From positions 1 to 58,873 of the forward strand of contig NZ_JALLIN010000047.1 in assembly GCF_023630175.1 (NCBI RefSeq): a stretch of DNA of 58,873 nt, given 5' to 3'. Both the position numbers and the translations under genes were made by a program. This document shows, piece by piece, positions 35,267 through 43,317 of this stretch (position 1 is the first letter of the stretch; each line of letters opens with the position of its first letter). The stretch is from Streptomyces cellostaticus. GTDB taxonomy: Bacteria > Actinomycetota > Actinomycetes > Streptomycetales > Streptomycetaceae. The notes below the pieces were generated by a model. It was not told where the DNA came from, ran no database searches, and was given only the letters and a program-made list of their open reading frames with translations.

Positions 35267-37321
35267 ATGCGCGAGATGGTCAAGGGCTCGAACGTGGCGC
35301 TGGCGGCGTTGAGCGAGAACGCCGGTTCGGTGATCGTGAGTCTGAGCTGGGTCAGCCCGACCGGTGAAGGCGATGCGGACGTGTCCGTGCTGCTGCTGGA
35401 CGCGAACGGCAAGGTGCGCAGCGACGGCGACTTCTACTTCTACAACAACCCCGTTGCCGCTGACGGGAGTGTGCAACTGCTCGGGAAGACCCCTACGGAG
35501 ACCGGCGACGAGGACCGGATCAGCTTCGACCTCACCGCGGTTCCGTCCGGCATCGACCGGATCGTCGTAGCGGCGAGCCGCTATGCGGGAGCCGGCTTCG
35601 GGGAGCTCGAAGAACTGAAGGTGACATTGGCCGACGGGGTCGGCGAGAGCCTCCTCGGGTTCGCCATCGACGACGCGGGACCGGTCGGCGCGATCATCTT
35701 CGGTGAGCTCTACCGGCGTGGGGAGGAGTGGAAGTTCCGTGCCGTCGGACAGGGCTACGACACCGGCCTGGCCGCTCTGGCGACGGACTTCGGTGTCGAC
35801 ATCGACGACGACGCGGGCGCGGACGACGTGGGTGCAGAGGAAGCGCTGCACGGCGCGGGCGGCAGCGAGCAGGCCGACACGGGGCTTCCGGCTCCGGCTG
35901 TCGAGCAGGAACCGCGGGTGACGCCGGGCCTGGTTCCGGCTCCCCGTCCGTCCGTCGACGAGGCGGGGCCGAAGAAGGCGGTGCGGCCACGCACGGCGAA
36001 GAAGAAGGTCACGGTGCCCAGGGTGGCCAGGAAGTCACTGGCGGACAACGACTCCTGGAAGCAGGCCAGGCTCTTTCCGGTCTCGGCGCTCAAGAGCGAC
36101 CGGGACCGGGAGACGCGCGCCACGTCGGTGCTGCTGTCGGTGATGGCGCAGGTGCCGGAGTTCGGCCGCAGACTCACGGCGGCGTTCGGAGCACCGTCGG
36201 GACGTATGGAGACCTTCACCGAGGTCTCCCTGCCGCACGGCGACACCCCGCGACGCCCCGACGGGGTGATCCGGGTGGAGCGGGCCGGCAAACTGTGGAC
36301 CGCGCTGGTGGAGACCAAGACCAACGGCAACGGCCTCAAGCCCGAGCAGGTGCAGGCATACGTGGACATCGCCGCACGCCGGGGCTACGAGGCCGTGATC
36401 ACGCTGTCCAATGACGTCGCGTTGGAAGGCAGCCCGCTCGTCGACGTCAGGATCGACGGCCGCCGCAAGCACAAGGTGGCCCTCTGGCACCTCTCCTGGG
36501 CCGAAGTCACGCACCAGGCCCAGATGCTGATCCGGCACGAGGGCGTCGGAGACAAGGCACACGCCTGGTTGCTGCAGGAGCTGTTGTACTACCTGCGGCA
36601 TGAGAACTCCGGCTGCCACGGCTTCCAGAACATGGGAGCGGCCTGGGTGCCCGTGCGCAACGGCATCGACAACGAAATCCTGTGCCAGGGCGACCCGCGT
36701 GCCCTGGACGTGGTCGAGAGCTGGGAACGGCTCATCCGGCAGATCTGCCTCAGTCTCGGTGGCGAACTCGGCCAGAAGGTACTGCCCGTACAGCGCGCCA
36801 AGCGCGGAGCGGACCCGACAGCACGCCGCAGTCGCCTGGCCGATCAGCTCTGTCTCGACGGCAGACTCCAGGCGGAGCTGCGGATCGAGGGCGCGCCCGG
36901 CATTCTGGCCATCAGTGCCGACCTGCGCACCGCCAAGCTCCGCACCTCCATCGAGATTCCCGCGCCCGAGCAGGGATACCCGCTGACCTGGGCCAAACGT
37001 CTCATCCGCCGCCTTGCCGAGGCACCGGCGGACCTCCACATCGAAACCCTCGTCGAAGGCGAGGCCGGGGGGCCGCGAGGCACGCTGGAACGCCTCCGCC
37101 GGGAGCCGGCGGACATGCTTCCGAAGAACGGCGGCACCGACATCACCGGCTTCCGCCTGTCGCTGTTCAAGAGCATGGGCAGCGGCCGGGGGAACGCCGA
37201 GTCCGGCTTCATCCGCAGCGTCGACGACGCCGTGCACCGCTTCCACGCCGGCGTCGTAGTCCATCTGGACGGTTCGGCCCCCCGGCAGGCGCCGGCGAAG
37301 GAACGCGCCGCGACGGGCTGA
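35267..37321 (+). CDS. TerD-domain protein fused to a PD-(D/E)XK-type nuclease region
   Basis: The 684-residue protein starts with a TerD/CABP calcium-binding stress domain (about 1-185: MVKGSNVALAALSENAGSVI, GEGDADVSVLLLDANGKVRS, DEDRISFDLTAVPSGIDRIV). An Ala/Pro/Lys-rich linker follows (about 190-265). The central part has PD-(D/E)XK nuclease features: Glu in FTEVSL, D332 in RPDGVIRV, E349-x-K351 in ALVETKTNG and Q361/Q363 in EQVQAYVD. A further 270 residues of unknown fold end the protein. ATG 35267 follows a G-rich site. TerD proteins act in tellurite and phage resistance; a nuclease fusion suggests an effector of that system (inference). Confidence 0.8.
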   Translation: MREMVKGSNVALAALSENAGSVIVSLSWVSPTGEGDADVSVLLLDANGKVRSDGDFYFYNNPVAADGSVQLLGKTPTETGDEDRISFDLTAVPSGIDRIVVAASRYAGAGFGELEELKVTLADGVGESLLGFAIDDAGPVGAIIFGELYRRGEEWKFRAVGQGYDTGLAALATDFGVDIDDDAGADDVGAEEALHGAGGSEQADTGLPAPAVEQEPRVTPGLVPAPRPSVDEAGPKKAVRPRTAKKKVTVPRVARKSLADNDSWKQARLFPVSALKSDRDRETRATSVLLSVMAQVPEFGRRLTAAFGAPSGRMETFTEVSLPHGDTPRRPDGVIRVERAGKLWTALVETKTNGNGLKPEQVQAYVDIAARRGYEAVITLSNDVALEGSPLVDVRIDGRRKHKVALWHLSWAEVTHQAQMLIRHEGVGDKAHAWLLQELLYYLRHENSGCHGFQNMGAAWVPVRNGIDNEILCQGDPRALDVVESWERLIRQICLSLGGELGQKVLPVQRAKRGADPTARRSRLADQLCLDGRLQAELRIEGAPGILAISADLRTAKLRTSIEIPAPEQGYPLTWAKRLIRRLAEAPADLHIETLVEGEAGGPRGTLERLRREPADMLPKNGGTDITGFRLSLFKSMGSGRGNAESGFIRSVDDAVHRFHAGVVVHLDGSAPRQAPAKERAATG

Positions 37322-37532
37322 AGCCCGGCCGTGGACGGTTGCGTGTGGCTGCGGTTCACGCGCAACTGTCGAAGGCGCCTTCCGGAGGAGCACGTGCTCG
37401 CGACGATGTGAGCGGCTCAGCTTGGGAGGCCGAGGAACGTCCGGGAGACAGCTCGAAGGCCGGCGCCGAGGCCCCGCACCGGCTCGTCGGCGTCGCAGAA
37501 GCCGTCAGCGGTGCGACTGAGTAGCTTTACTC

Positions 37533-37925
37533 ATGCGTTCCACCTCGCCCGTCGGCATGCTGGGCGGCATGCGAGCAGGAGATGTCACCGGCAGGCGGGC
37601 CGGTGGTGCCACGGGGCCCGGGGACGGACCGTCGGTCGGCCGGCAGGTGGGGGTCGCCCTGGCGCTTCTCGTCGTCGACCTTCTGGTCATCGCCTACCTG
37701 GTGTTGATCCGCTACGGGATGACCGGCTGGGCCGACGCCTACGACAGCGCCAATCCGCCCGATGCGCCGCGGGAGGCGTTGCGGGGCATGTGGTTCCTGG
37801 TCGGCGGCGCGGGCGTCACGGGCGCTGGTCTCCTTGTTCTGGGATGGCGCGTCCCGGGCGTCGTGCAACTGGTCGTCCTGGGAACCGGAGCGGGCCTGCT
37901 CGCCTGCCTGGCCGCCCGTGGATAG
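37533..37925 (+). CDS. Small integral membrane protein
   Basis: The 130-residue protein has three hydrophobic helices (GVALALLVVDLLVIAYLVLI; GMWFLVGGAGVTGAGLLVLG; GVVQLVVLGTGAGLLACLAA). Starts at 37533, 37557 and 37569 are possible; none has a good ribosome-binding site. It lies just outside the left end of the integrated element and reads toward the tRNA terminator. Function unknown. Confidence 0.65.
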   Translation: MRSTSPVGMLGGMRAGDVTGRRAGGATGPGDGPSVGRQVGVALALLVVDLLVIAYLVLIRYGMTGWADAYDSANPPDAPREALRGMWFLVGGAGVTGAGLLVLGWRVPGVVQLVVLGTGAGLLACLAARG

Positions 37926-37965
37926 CGAGCGCCCGACCGCGGCACCGGACAGCACCGGGTCGGGC

Positions 37966-38009
37966 GATGTCGAAGGGCCCCGCTGCGAACAGCGGGGCCC
38001 TTCGACATC
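37966..38009. terminator. Terminator hairpin of the original tRNA-Ser(GGA) locus (left copy)
   Basis: A perfect 20-bp stem closed by a CGAA tetraloop (GATGTCGAAGGGCCCCGCTG / its complement). Its right arm is part of the 88-bp attachment repeat. Before integration it would have terminated tRNA-Ser(GGA). Confidence 0.85.
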
Positions 38010-38081
38010 GTGCCCGGTGAGGCACTGGCGGAGGATACGAGATTCGAACTCGTGAGGGGTTGCCCCCAACACGCTTTCCAA
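37994..38081. repeat. attL: attL: 88-bp direct repeat
   Basis: Identical base for base to 57229-57316. It carries the 3' part of tRNA-Ser(GGA) on the minus strand, from the anticodon loop to the CCA end, plus the right arm of the terminator hairpin. Identity breaks at 37993 and 38082, which sets the repeat limits. Confidence 0.93.
38026..38081 (-). pseudogene. Truncated tRNA-Ser(GGA), 3' portion left at attL
   Basis: Bases 38026-38081 match the anticodon loop, variable arm, T-arm and acceptor 3' strand of the intact tRNA at 57264. The 5' half is missing, so this copy cannot make a tRNA. Confidence 0.9.
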
Positions 38082-38179
38082 CTGTCCGCGTGGCTGTACG
38101 GGGGCGTCCGTGGGGGTTCACGGGGCAGGTTGGACGGGGTGCACGTACGACGGTGAACTACGGTGGCCATCGGTGCACT

Positions 38180-38200
38180 GGACAAAGACTAGGACAAAGA
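38180..38200. repeat. Candidate integrase arm sites, left end
   Basis: Two GGACAAAGA copies at 38180-38188 and 38192-38200, 12 bp apart. The right end of the element has the same GGACAA repeat with the same 12-bp spacing, which fits arm-type binding sites of a tyrosine integrase. Confidence 0.6.
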
Positions 38201-38336
38201 GCGGCACTGCTGTCCGAGACCCTCGGTGCGCGATCCGGCACTGCTGGCTGTCGCGGACGCTACCGTTCGCAGTGCTGATTCGCGCCCTCACCAACGCTAG
38301 AGGTAGTCCCGTATGGCGTGTGCTCGGCACGGGTCC

Positions 38337-39317
38337 TCAGAAATTGTCGAGACGGATCTCATAGCAGTCGCTGCACATGTCCTCCATCCTAGGGGCGAGG
38401 TCGGTGGCCTGGCCGCAGAAGGCGCAGACGCCCTCGAATGACGATCCGCAGCCGAAGCAGAGCCAGGTGTCCTCTTCTGGGGAGTAGGCCAAGGGCGTTC
38501 TGATTACGGCGTAGGCGCCGCAAGTGCCGCAGCCGTCAAGGTCACCGCCTCCGTCCTTGATGCTGACGTGCTTGCTGGCACCGATGAACTCCCAAGCCGC
38601 CTCTTCGCCTGTCCCGTACTGCTTTCCGCACAGGAGACAGGCGAGGTCGTGAGCGCCGCCATCGAGCACGACGGCGAACTGACCGCAAGACCGGCATGCC
38701 GCAGTCGCATGCTCATAGCCCTCCAGTTGGCCGCGCACACCCTGCATGCGGAGCGCGATGAAGTCCGTGAGGTGCTTGAAGCCGGCCCGGACCTGTTCCA
38801 TCTGCTGCTCAGCCGACCAGGCCTCGGCGGGCTGATCGACGTGGGGCAGGACGTCGGTGTTAACAAAGCTGACCAACAGATCGAGCACGGGGATGGTCCG
38901 CGCCTGTACGGCGACGACGGTGTCCTTCCACCCGAAGTGCATGATGCGGTTGCGCAAGTTGCCGAGCTGCTTGAGGCTGTCCTCCTCCGGGTCAATCGTG
39001 CTCTCGATCTGGACGGTGTCGTGGAGGCGTTCGAGGGCCTTCTTGACGCTGCAACTGCTGAAATCGCCGGCCTCGTGCTTGCGCTGGTCGAACGCCCCTA
39101 CCTTTGTCCACACGAGCTCGGGACTGTGCATCTCCAGCCGGGCCTTCAACAACGTCTCGACCGCAGCCTGAAGGTGCAGCACCGCGTACTTCACGTCTCG
39201 AGGCCCCGGCTGCCCGTTGTCACCGGACAGGGAGTCCACCGCGCTCACCAGGAAGTCGAGGCCGTTGACGAGGGCGGGGAAGTGGAAGTCCTTCGTGTGC
39301 TGCCCACCGCCGGTCAT
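38337..39317 (-). CDS. HEPN-domain protein with three C-terminal zinc ribbons (AICE cargo)
   Basis: The 326-residue protein has a helical N-terminal domain (about 10-160) that carries the HEPN ribonuclease signature R-N-x3-H at R122-H127 (QLGNLRNRIMHFGW). The C-terminal third holds three CxxC...CxxC zinc ribbons: C208/C211 with C227/C230, C263/C266 with C287/C290, and C298/C301 with C315/C318. HEPN proteins commonly cut RNA in toxin, abortive-infection and CRISPR systems; the ribbons may bind nucleic acid or a partner. It is divergent from the REase-STAND gene across 274 bp and may form a defence pair with it. Defence function is inferred from domains and location only. Confidence 0.78.
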   Translation of the reverse strand: MTGGGQHTKDFHFPALVNGLDFLVSAVDSLSGDNGQPGPRDVKYAVLHLQAAVETLLKARLEMHSPELVWTKVGAFDQRKHEAGDFSSCSVKKALERLHDTVQIESTIDPEEDSLKQLGNLRNRIMHFGWKDTVVAVQARTIPVLDLLVSFVNTDVLPHVDQPAEAWSAEQQMEQVRAGFKHLTDFIALRMQGVRGQLEGYEHATAACRSCGQFAVVLDGGAHDLACLLCGKQYGTGEEAAWEFIGASKHVSIKDGGGDLDGCGTCGAYAVIRTPLAYSPEEDTWLCFGCGSSFEGVCAFCGQATDLAPRMEDMCSDCYEIRLDNF

Positions 39318-39591
39318 AGGCGTCCCTCGCGTGCCTCACTGGCCGTTAGCCCCTTCAACGTTCCCCCTCCGGTAGGTGACGGCTATCCAGGGTATGTCGC
39401 CACCAACAACCCCCAGTCCTCCAGCAGCAGCCGCCACGGCCGGCAGCGCTGCATGTCACCGCCCTAACGTCGGATCAACGCCACCAGTTGCTTGGGCAGG
39501 CAGCGTGGTCACCAGCCGTGATGCGCTGAACGGGAGACGTGCGGATGGTTTCGGGCTGATACTGGGACCTCTCGTTGTGAAGGGGGACCCG

Positions 39592-41886
39592 TTGGAAACG
39601 TTCGAGTTGAGCCGCCTGACAGACTTCGACTTCGAAGCGGTCTGCAAAGACGTGTTCGAGGAAGAATTTGGGGTCCGGCTCGAAATCTTCACCTCGGGTG
39701 CCGACGGTGGCGTAGATCTACGTCATACCTACCCCGACGGCTCATCGCTAATAGTTCAGTGCAAACATTGGCACAGGTCTACCCGCGCCAAACTCGTGGA
39801 GCATGTCACCAAGGTTGAGTCCGCCAAGGTTGCGCGCCTTAACCCTGCGAGGTACGTGTTGGCCACCTCTCTAACGCTCACGAGGGGCGCCAAAGATAAA
39901 CTTTTCACTGCCCTGCAGCCCTATGTGAAATCTCCCGACGACATTTACGGAAAGGACGAGATAGATGCTTTGCTGCGCAAGCATGAACTTGTTGTGCGTA
40001 GGCATCTGCGTCTATGGCTAACGAGTGCATCCGTGCTGAACTCGCTGCTCGTCAAAAATATCGTTACTCGGTCTCAAGCGCTGGTTCGAGAGCTAGAACA
40101 GACGCTCCTCACCTACGCCGTTAATCCAAGCTACGTGCGGGCGCTAGAGATTCTGGAGGCAAAGCGCGTCTGCGTGATTGCGGGCATACCAGGGATCGGC
40201 AAGACAACCCTCGCCCACATCTTGTGCGCACAGTACCTCAGTGATGGCTATGAGCTGGTTGAGATATCGGAAGACGCAGAGGAAGCGAATCAGATTTGGG
40301 ACGATGAGGTGAAGCAAGTCTATTACTATGATGATTTTCTGGGTCAGACAACGCTTGATGAAAAGCTCGGAAAGAATGAGGACGGCCGCCTGCTGTCACT
40401 CATGAAGAGGGTGGCGCGCGATCCTAGCAAGAGGTTCATTCTGACCACGCGTGAATACATTCTGGCTCAGGCAAAACAGCGATACGAGAGGCTTGACAGG
40501 CATTCGTTTGACACGCAAATGTGTATTCTTGATCTAGAGGACTACACTTTTCAGTGCCGTGCATCCATTCTCTACAATCACGTCTACAATTCCCCGTTGC
40601 CCGCGAGCGTCAAGGCCTCGTTTGCATCTCCGGACGTTTACCGACCCATCATCGAGCATCGCAACTTCAATCCTCGAATCGTGGCGGCAACACTTGCGGA
40701 GGCGGAGCTGCTTTCTGACCAGCCCGACCTAGCGCCCAGCGATATCCTTGCGAATCTGGAAGATCCCCACCGACTCTGGGACCATATTGTCACGCACCAG
40801 CTCAGCGACACCGACGTAAAATTGTTGAAGGTTATATTTTCATTCCTATCCAATATTCGACTCACGGACTTGCAGGATATCTGGAGGATGTACGGGGAGT
40901 CTCTGCGGGACCTTAAGAAGACGCTGAGTATTCTAGACGGCACCATGTTGAAAACATCGCAGCAGCGTGGGGAAATCTATGTGGGTTTCCATAATCCGTC
41001 TGTGCGCGACTACTTCGTCAACCTCATTCAATCCGACATAGCAGAGTTGATCTCACTAATGGGTCTCGTCAGATATTACGAGCAATTCGAGACTCTGTGG
41101 TTGCAATTTCCAGCCCGCGGTAATGGCCCCATGCTGTTGACGTATAAAGAGCTCAAGCGCGAGTTGGAGGCGGCTGCGACTACTGCCTTTCGTGCCATAC
41201 CGTTTGATGCTCGTAGCCGTCGAGGTGCGCCAGTAATCGACTTTGCCCGACGAGCTTGGGTGTATCTGGAGATGGGGCAAGATGTTGGCTCTGCCGTAAT
41301 CCGCGGCATGGGACTTGAAGCGGTTGCCGAGAATAAGGAGAGAATGAACGCAGCGAACGGGGAAGTGGATTACAACGCGTTGCTGCAGATTCTCGCCGAG
41401 GATGAAACGCCGGAAGGTCGACATGCCTTCGCTGAAGCCGTTACCTCTGCTATTGAGTGGGCTTTGGCGGACGTCAGCGATTGGGCGCTGATCAATGAGG
41501 CTGAGCGTGTGTTGCGTAATGTGGAGCACTATGCTCCCGGGGTGGAAGTCGAAGAGGCCCTAGGGACACTTGAGTCAGTGCGCTATGAATACGCCAAAGA
41601 TGCCATTGATGACTGGTCGCAGCCGCACGAGGGGCCGGTTTCTTCTGCGGCGGAAATGAAAGAAATTATCGACTACTACCGCGCCATCCCGGATGCTCCT
41701 CATTTTGACGGTTTCGAGACGGCGGAGGAGGCCGTATACGGAATCGACTGGGAGCACCTGTCGGTTTTCAGTGGTGGGCGATCGGAACAGGAGAATAGGC
41801 CGACTTGGGCAGCAGCACGGGAAGTCGAACACATGATGCAAACGCTGCGAAACGTGAATAGCCCGGATAGTGACATGGGGGGTTGA
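39592..41886 (+). CDS. Mrr-like restriction endonuclease fused to a STAND-type NTPase (AICE cargo)
   Basis: The 764-residue protein starts with a restriction-endonuclease-like domain (about 1-135; GADGGVDLRHTY with D42, VQCKHW with Q56-x-K58), followed by an NTPase: Walker A GIPGIGKTT (198-206), Walker B VYYYDDFLG (D247-D248) and sensor FILTTREYIL, then a long helical C-terminus. The family matches the nSTAND3/REase proteins found in defence islands. TTG 39592 is preferred because AAGGGGGA ends five bases upstream; GTG 39577 is an alternative. The gene is clearly lower in GC than everything around it, with many A/T-ending codons, so it was acquired recently. A STAND sensor driving a nuclease suggests phage defence. 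Confidence 0.82.
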   Translation: METFELSRLTDFDFEAVCKDVFEEEFGVRLEIFTSGADGGVDLRHTYPDGSSLIVQCKHWHRSTRAKLVEHVTKVESAKVARLNPARYVLATSLTLTRGAKDKLFTALQPYVKSPDDIYGKDEIDALLRKHELVVRRHLRLWLTSASVLNSLLVKNIVTRSQALVRELEQTLLTYAVNPSYVRALEILEAKRVCVIAGIPGIGKTTLAHILCAQYLSDGYELVEISEDAEEANQIWDDEVKQVYYYDDFLGQTTLDEKLGKNEDGRLLSLMKRVARDPSKRFILTTREYILAQAKQRYERLDRHSFDTQMCILDLEDYTFQCRASILYNHVYNSPLPASVKASFASPDVYRPIIEHRNFNPRIVAATLAEAELLSDQPDLAPSDILANLEDPHRLWDHIVTHQLSDTDVKLLKVIFSFLSNIRLTDLQDIWRMYGESLRDLKKTLSILDGTMLKTSQQRGEIYVGFHNPSVRDYFVNLIQSDIAELISLMGLVRYYEQFETLWLQFPARGNGPMLLTYKELKRELEAAATTAFRAIPFDARSRRGAPVIDFARRAWVYLEMGQDVGSAVIRGMGLEAVAENKERMNAANGEVDYNALLQILAEDETPEGRHAFAEAVTSAIEWALADVSDWALINEAERVLRNVEHYAPGVEVEEALGTLESVRYEYAKDAIDDWSQPHEGPVSSAAEMKEIIDYYRAIPDAPHFDGFETAEEAVYGIDWEHLSVFSGGRSEQENRPTWAAAREVEHMMQTLRNVNSPDSDMGG

Positions 41887-41965
41887 TCGCCGAGCTATGT
41901 CCCTCACATCCCTGAGCATGGGAAGCTGGTGTAAGGAAAGTCAGCGATTGAAGGGGAGGACGGAC

Positions 41966-42418
41966 GTGCCGCAGGCCAGTCCGCGAGGTACGTACTTGCA
42001 GGTCGCTGAAGCACTGCGCCAGAAGATTGAGGCACGTGAGATTGCAGAGGGTCTGCCCTCGCAGGCGGCGCTGATGCGCGCGTACGGCGTCAGCCGCAGC
42101 ACCATCGAGCGGGCGCTCGCCGCACTCAAGGCTGAGGGCGTGATCGAATCGGTGCAGGGTGCCGGGTGGTTCGTGGCGGGGACCGGTGACCGCCGGCCGT
42201 TGGTCGAGCGGGTGACCGATCTGTTGCGCGGCGAGGGCGTGAAGGTCGGCGACCGCTTCCCCACCGAGAAAGAGCTGTGCGAGCGGTTCGGCGCGTCTCG
42301 GACCGCCGTGCGTTCCGCCATTGCGCAGATGGAAGGGCAAGGGCTGATTGGCAAGGGGGCAGGGCGAGGCCGGGAAGTCCTCACCCTGCCGGTCGGACGG
42401 GAGACGCAGAGGGCATGA
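41966..42418 (+). CDS. Tandem GntR-type winged-helix regulator
   Basis: The 150-residue protein consists of two GntR-like winged helices: GTYLQVAEALRQKIEAREIA with YGVSRSTIERALAALKAEGV, then RPLVERVTDLLRGEGVKVGD with FGASRTAVRSAIAQMEGQGL. There is no effector domain. GTG 41966 has AGGGGAGG upstream. The stop overlaps the next start (ATGA). The doubled DNA-binding unit may bridge two half-sites. It belongs to the element's control block. Confidence 0.82.
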   Translation: MPQASPRGTYLQVAEALRQKIEAREIAEGLPSQAALMRAYGVSRSTIERALAALKAEGVIESVQGAGWFVAGTGDRRPLVERVTDLLRGEGVKVGDRFPTEKELCERFGASRTAVRSAIAQMEGQGLIGKGAGRGREVLTLPVGRETQRA

Positions 42419-43317
42419 CGACGACGGAATGCACCGAGTTCGACGCGGACGCGGCAGAAGCCATCCTGCGACGGGCGTGCGCGGCCGCCGGCGTCGACCC
42501 GGACGGCATCGAGACCCTGCGGCTGGGGGACCATGCCGTGTTCCGTATCGATGGCGGCCGGGTCATCTCACGGGTGGGGCGGGGTGCCGACCGCCTTGCC
42601 TCGGTGCGGCGAGAAGTGGCCGTGGCCCGGTGGCTCGCGGACAAGGAGTATCCGGCCGCTCGTCTCGTCACGGACGCCGAACAGCCGATCGTGATCGAAG
42701 ATCACCCCGTCACCTTCTGGGAAGGGCTCGCCGACGGCGACACGTACGCGAGTACGGCGGAAATGGGCGTGCTACTGCGGCGACTCCACGAACTGGAGTC
42801 GCCGCCTTTTTCGCTGCCGCGACTCCAGCCGTTCGAAAAGGTCGCAAGTCGCTTGGAGCGTGCCGCGATTCCGGAGAGTACCCGCGCATTCCTCCGTTCG
42901 ATGGCAAGGGATTTGGAGGCAGAGTATGGACGCCTCAAATTCTCGCTTCCGTCGGGGCATCTGCACGGTGACTTCAACGTGGGTAACGTCCTGCGTGACG
43001 CGGCAGGTTATCCGCATGTGATTGACCTGGATGGATTCGCCACGGGCCCCCGCGAGTGGGACCTGACGCAAACAGCTATGTACTACGACAGCTTTGGTTG
43101 GCATACGGAAGCGGAGTATGCGGATTTCGTGGCCGGCTACGGTTTCGACGTGCGTGAGTGGGCCGGATACGCCGTACTGCGGAGTGTGCGAGAGCTTCTG
43201 ATGGTCACATGGCTCTCGCAGAACGCGGGCGCGAACCCTCGGGCCGCTGACGAGGTTGAGAAGCGGGTGGCGACTCTCCGGTCAGGAGGATCACGCCGAG
43301 ACTGGGCGCCCTTCTAG
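42415..43317 (+). CDS. APH-family phosphotransferase
   Basis: The 300-residue protein has the aminoglycoside/choline kinase fold: an N-terminal nucleotide-binding lobe (HAVFRIDGGRVISRVGRGAD), the catalytic loop HLHGDFNVGNVL and the metal-binding VIDLDGFATGPREWDL. The substrate is unknown. It overlaps the GntR gene by four bases and meets the XRE/TPR gene tail to tail at a shared CTAG. Such kinases recur in AICE regulatory blocks, so a signalling or metabolite-modifying role is as likely as drug resistance. Confidence 0.82.
   Translation: MTTTECTEFDADAAEAILRRACAAAGVDPDGIETLRLGDHAVFRIDGGRVISRVGRGADRLASVRREVAVARWLADKEYPAARLVTDAEQPIVIEDHPVTFWEGLADGDTYASTAEMGVLLRRLHELESPPFSLPRLQPFEKVASRLERAAIPESTRAFLRSMARDLEAEYGRLKFSLPSGHLHGDFNVGNVLRDAAGYPHVIDLDGFATGPREWDLTQTAMYYDSFGWHTEAEYADFVAGYGFDVREWAGYAVLRSVRELLMVTWLSQNAGANPRAADEVEKRVATLRSGGSRRDWAPF

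Noticed and set aside
42415..43317. Aminoglycoside resistance gene
   Set aside because: The APH fold is clear, but the gene lacks residues I could tie to a known resistance class and sits in a regulatory block, so resistance is not claimed.
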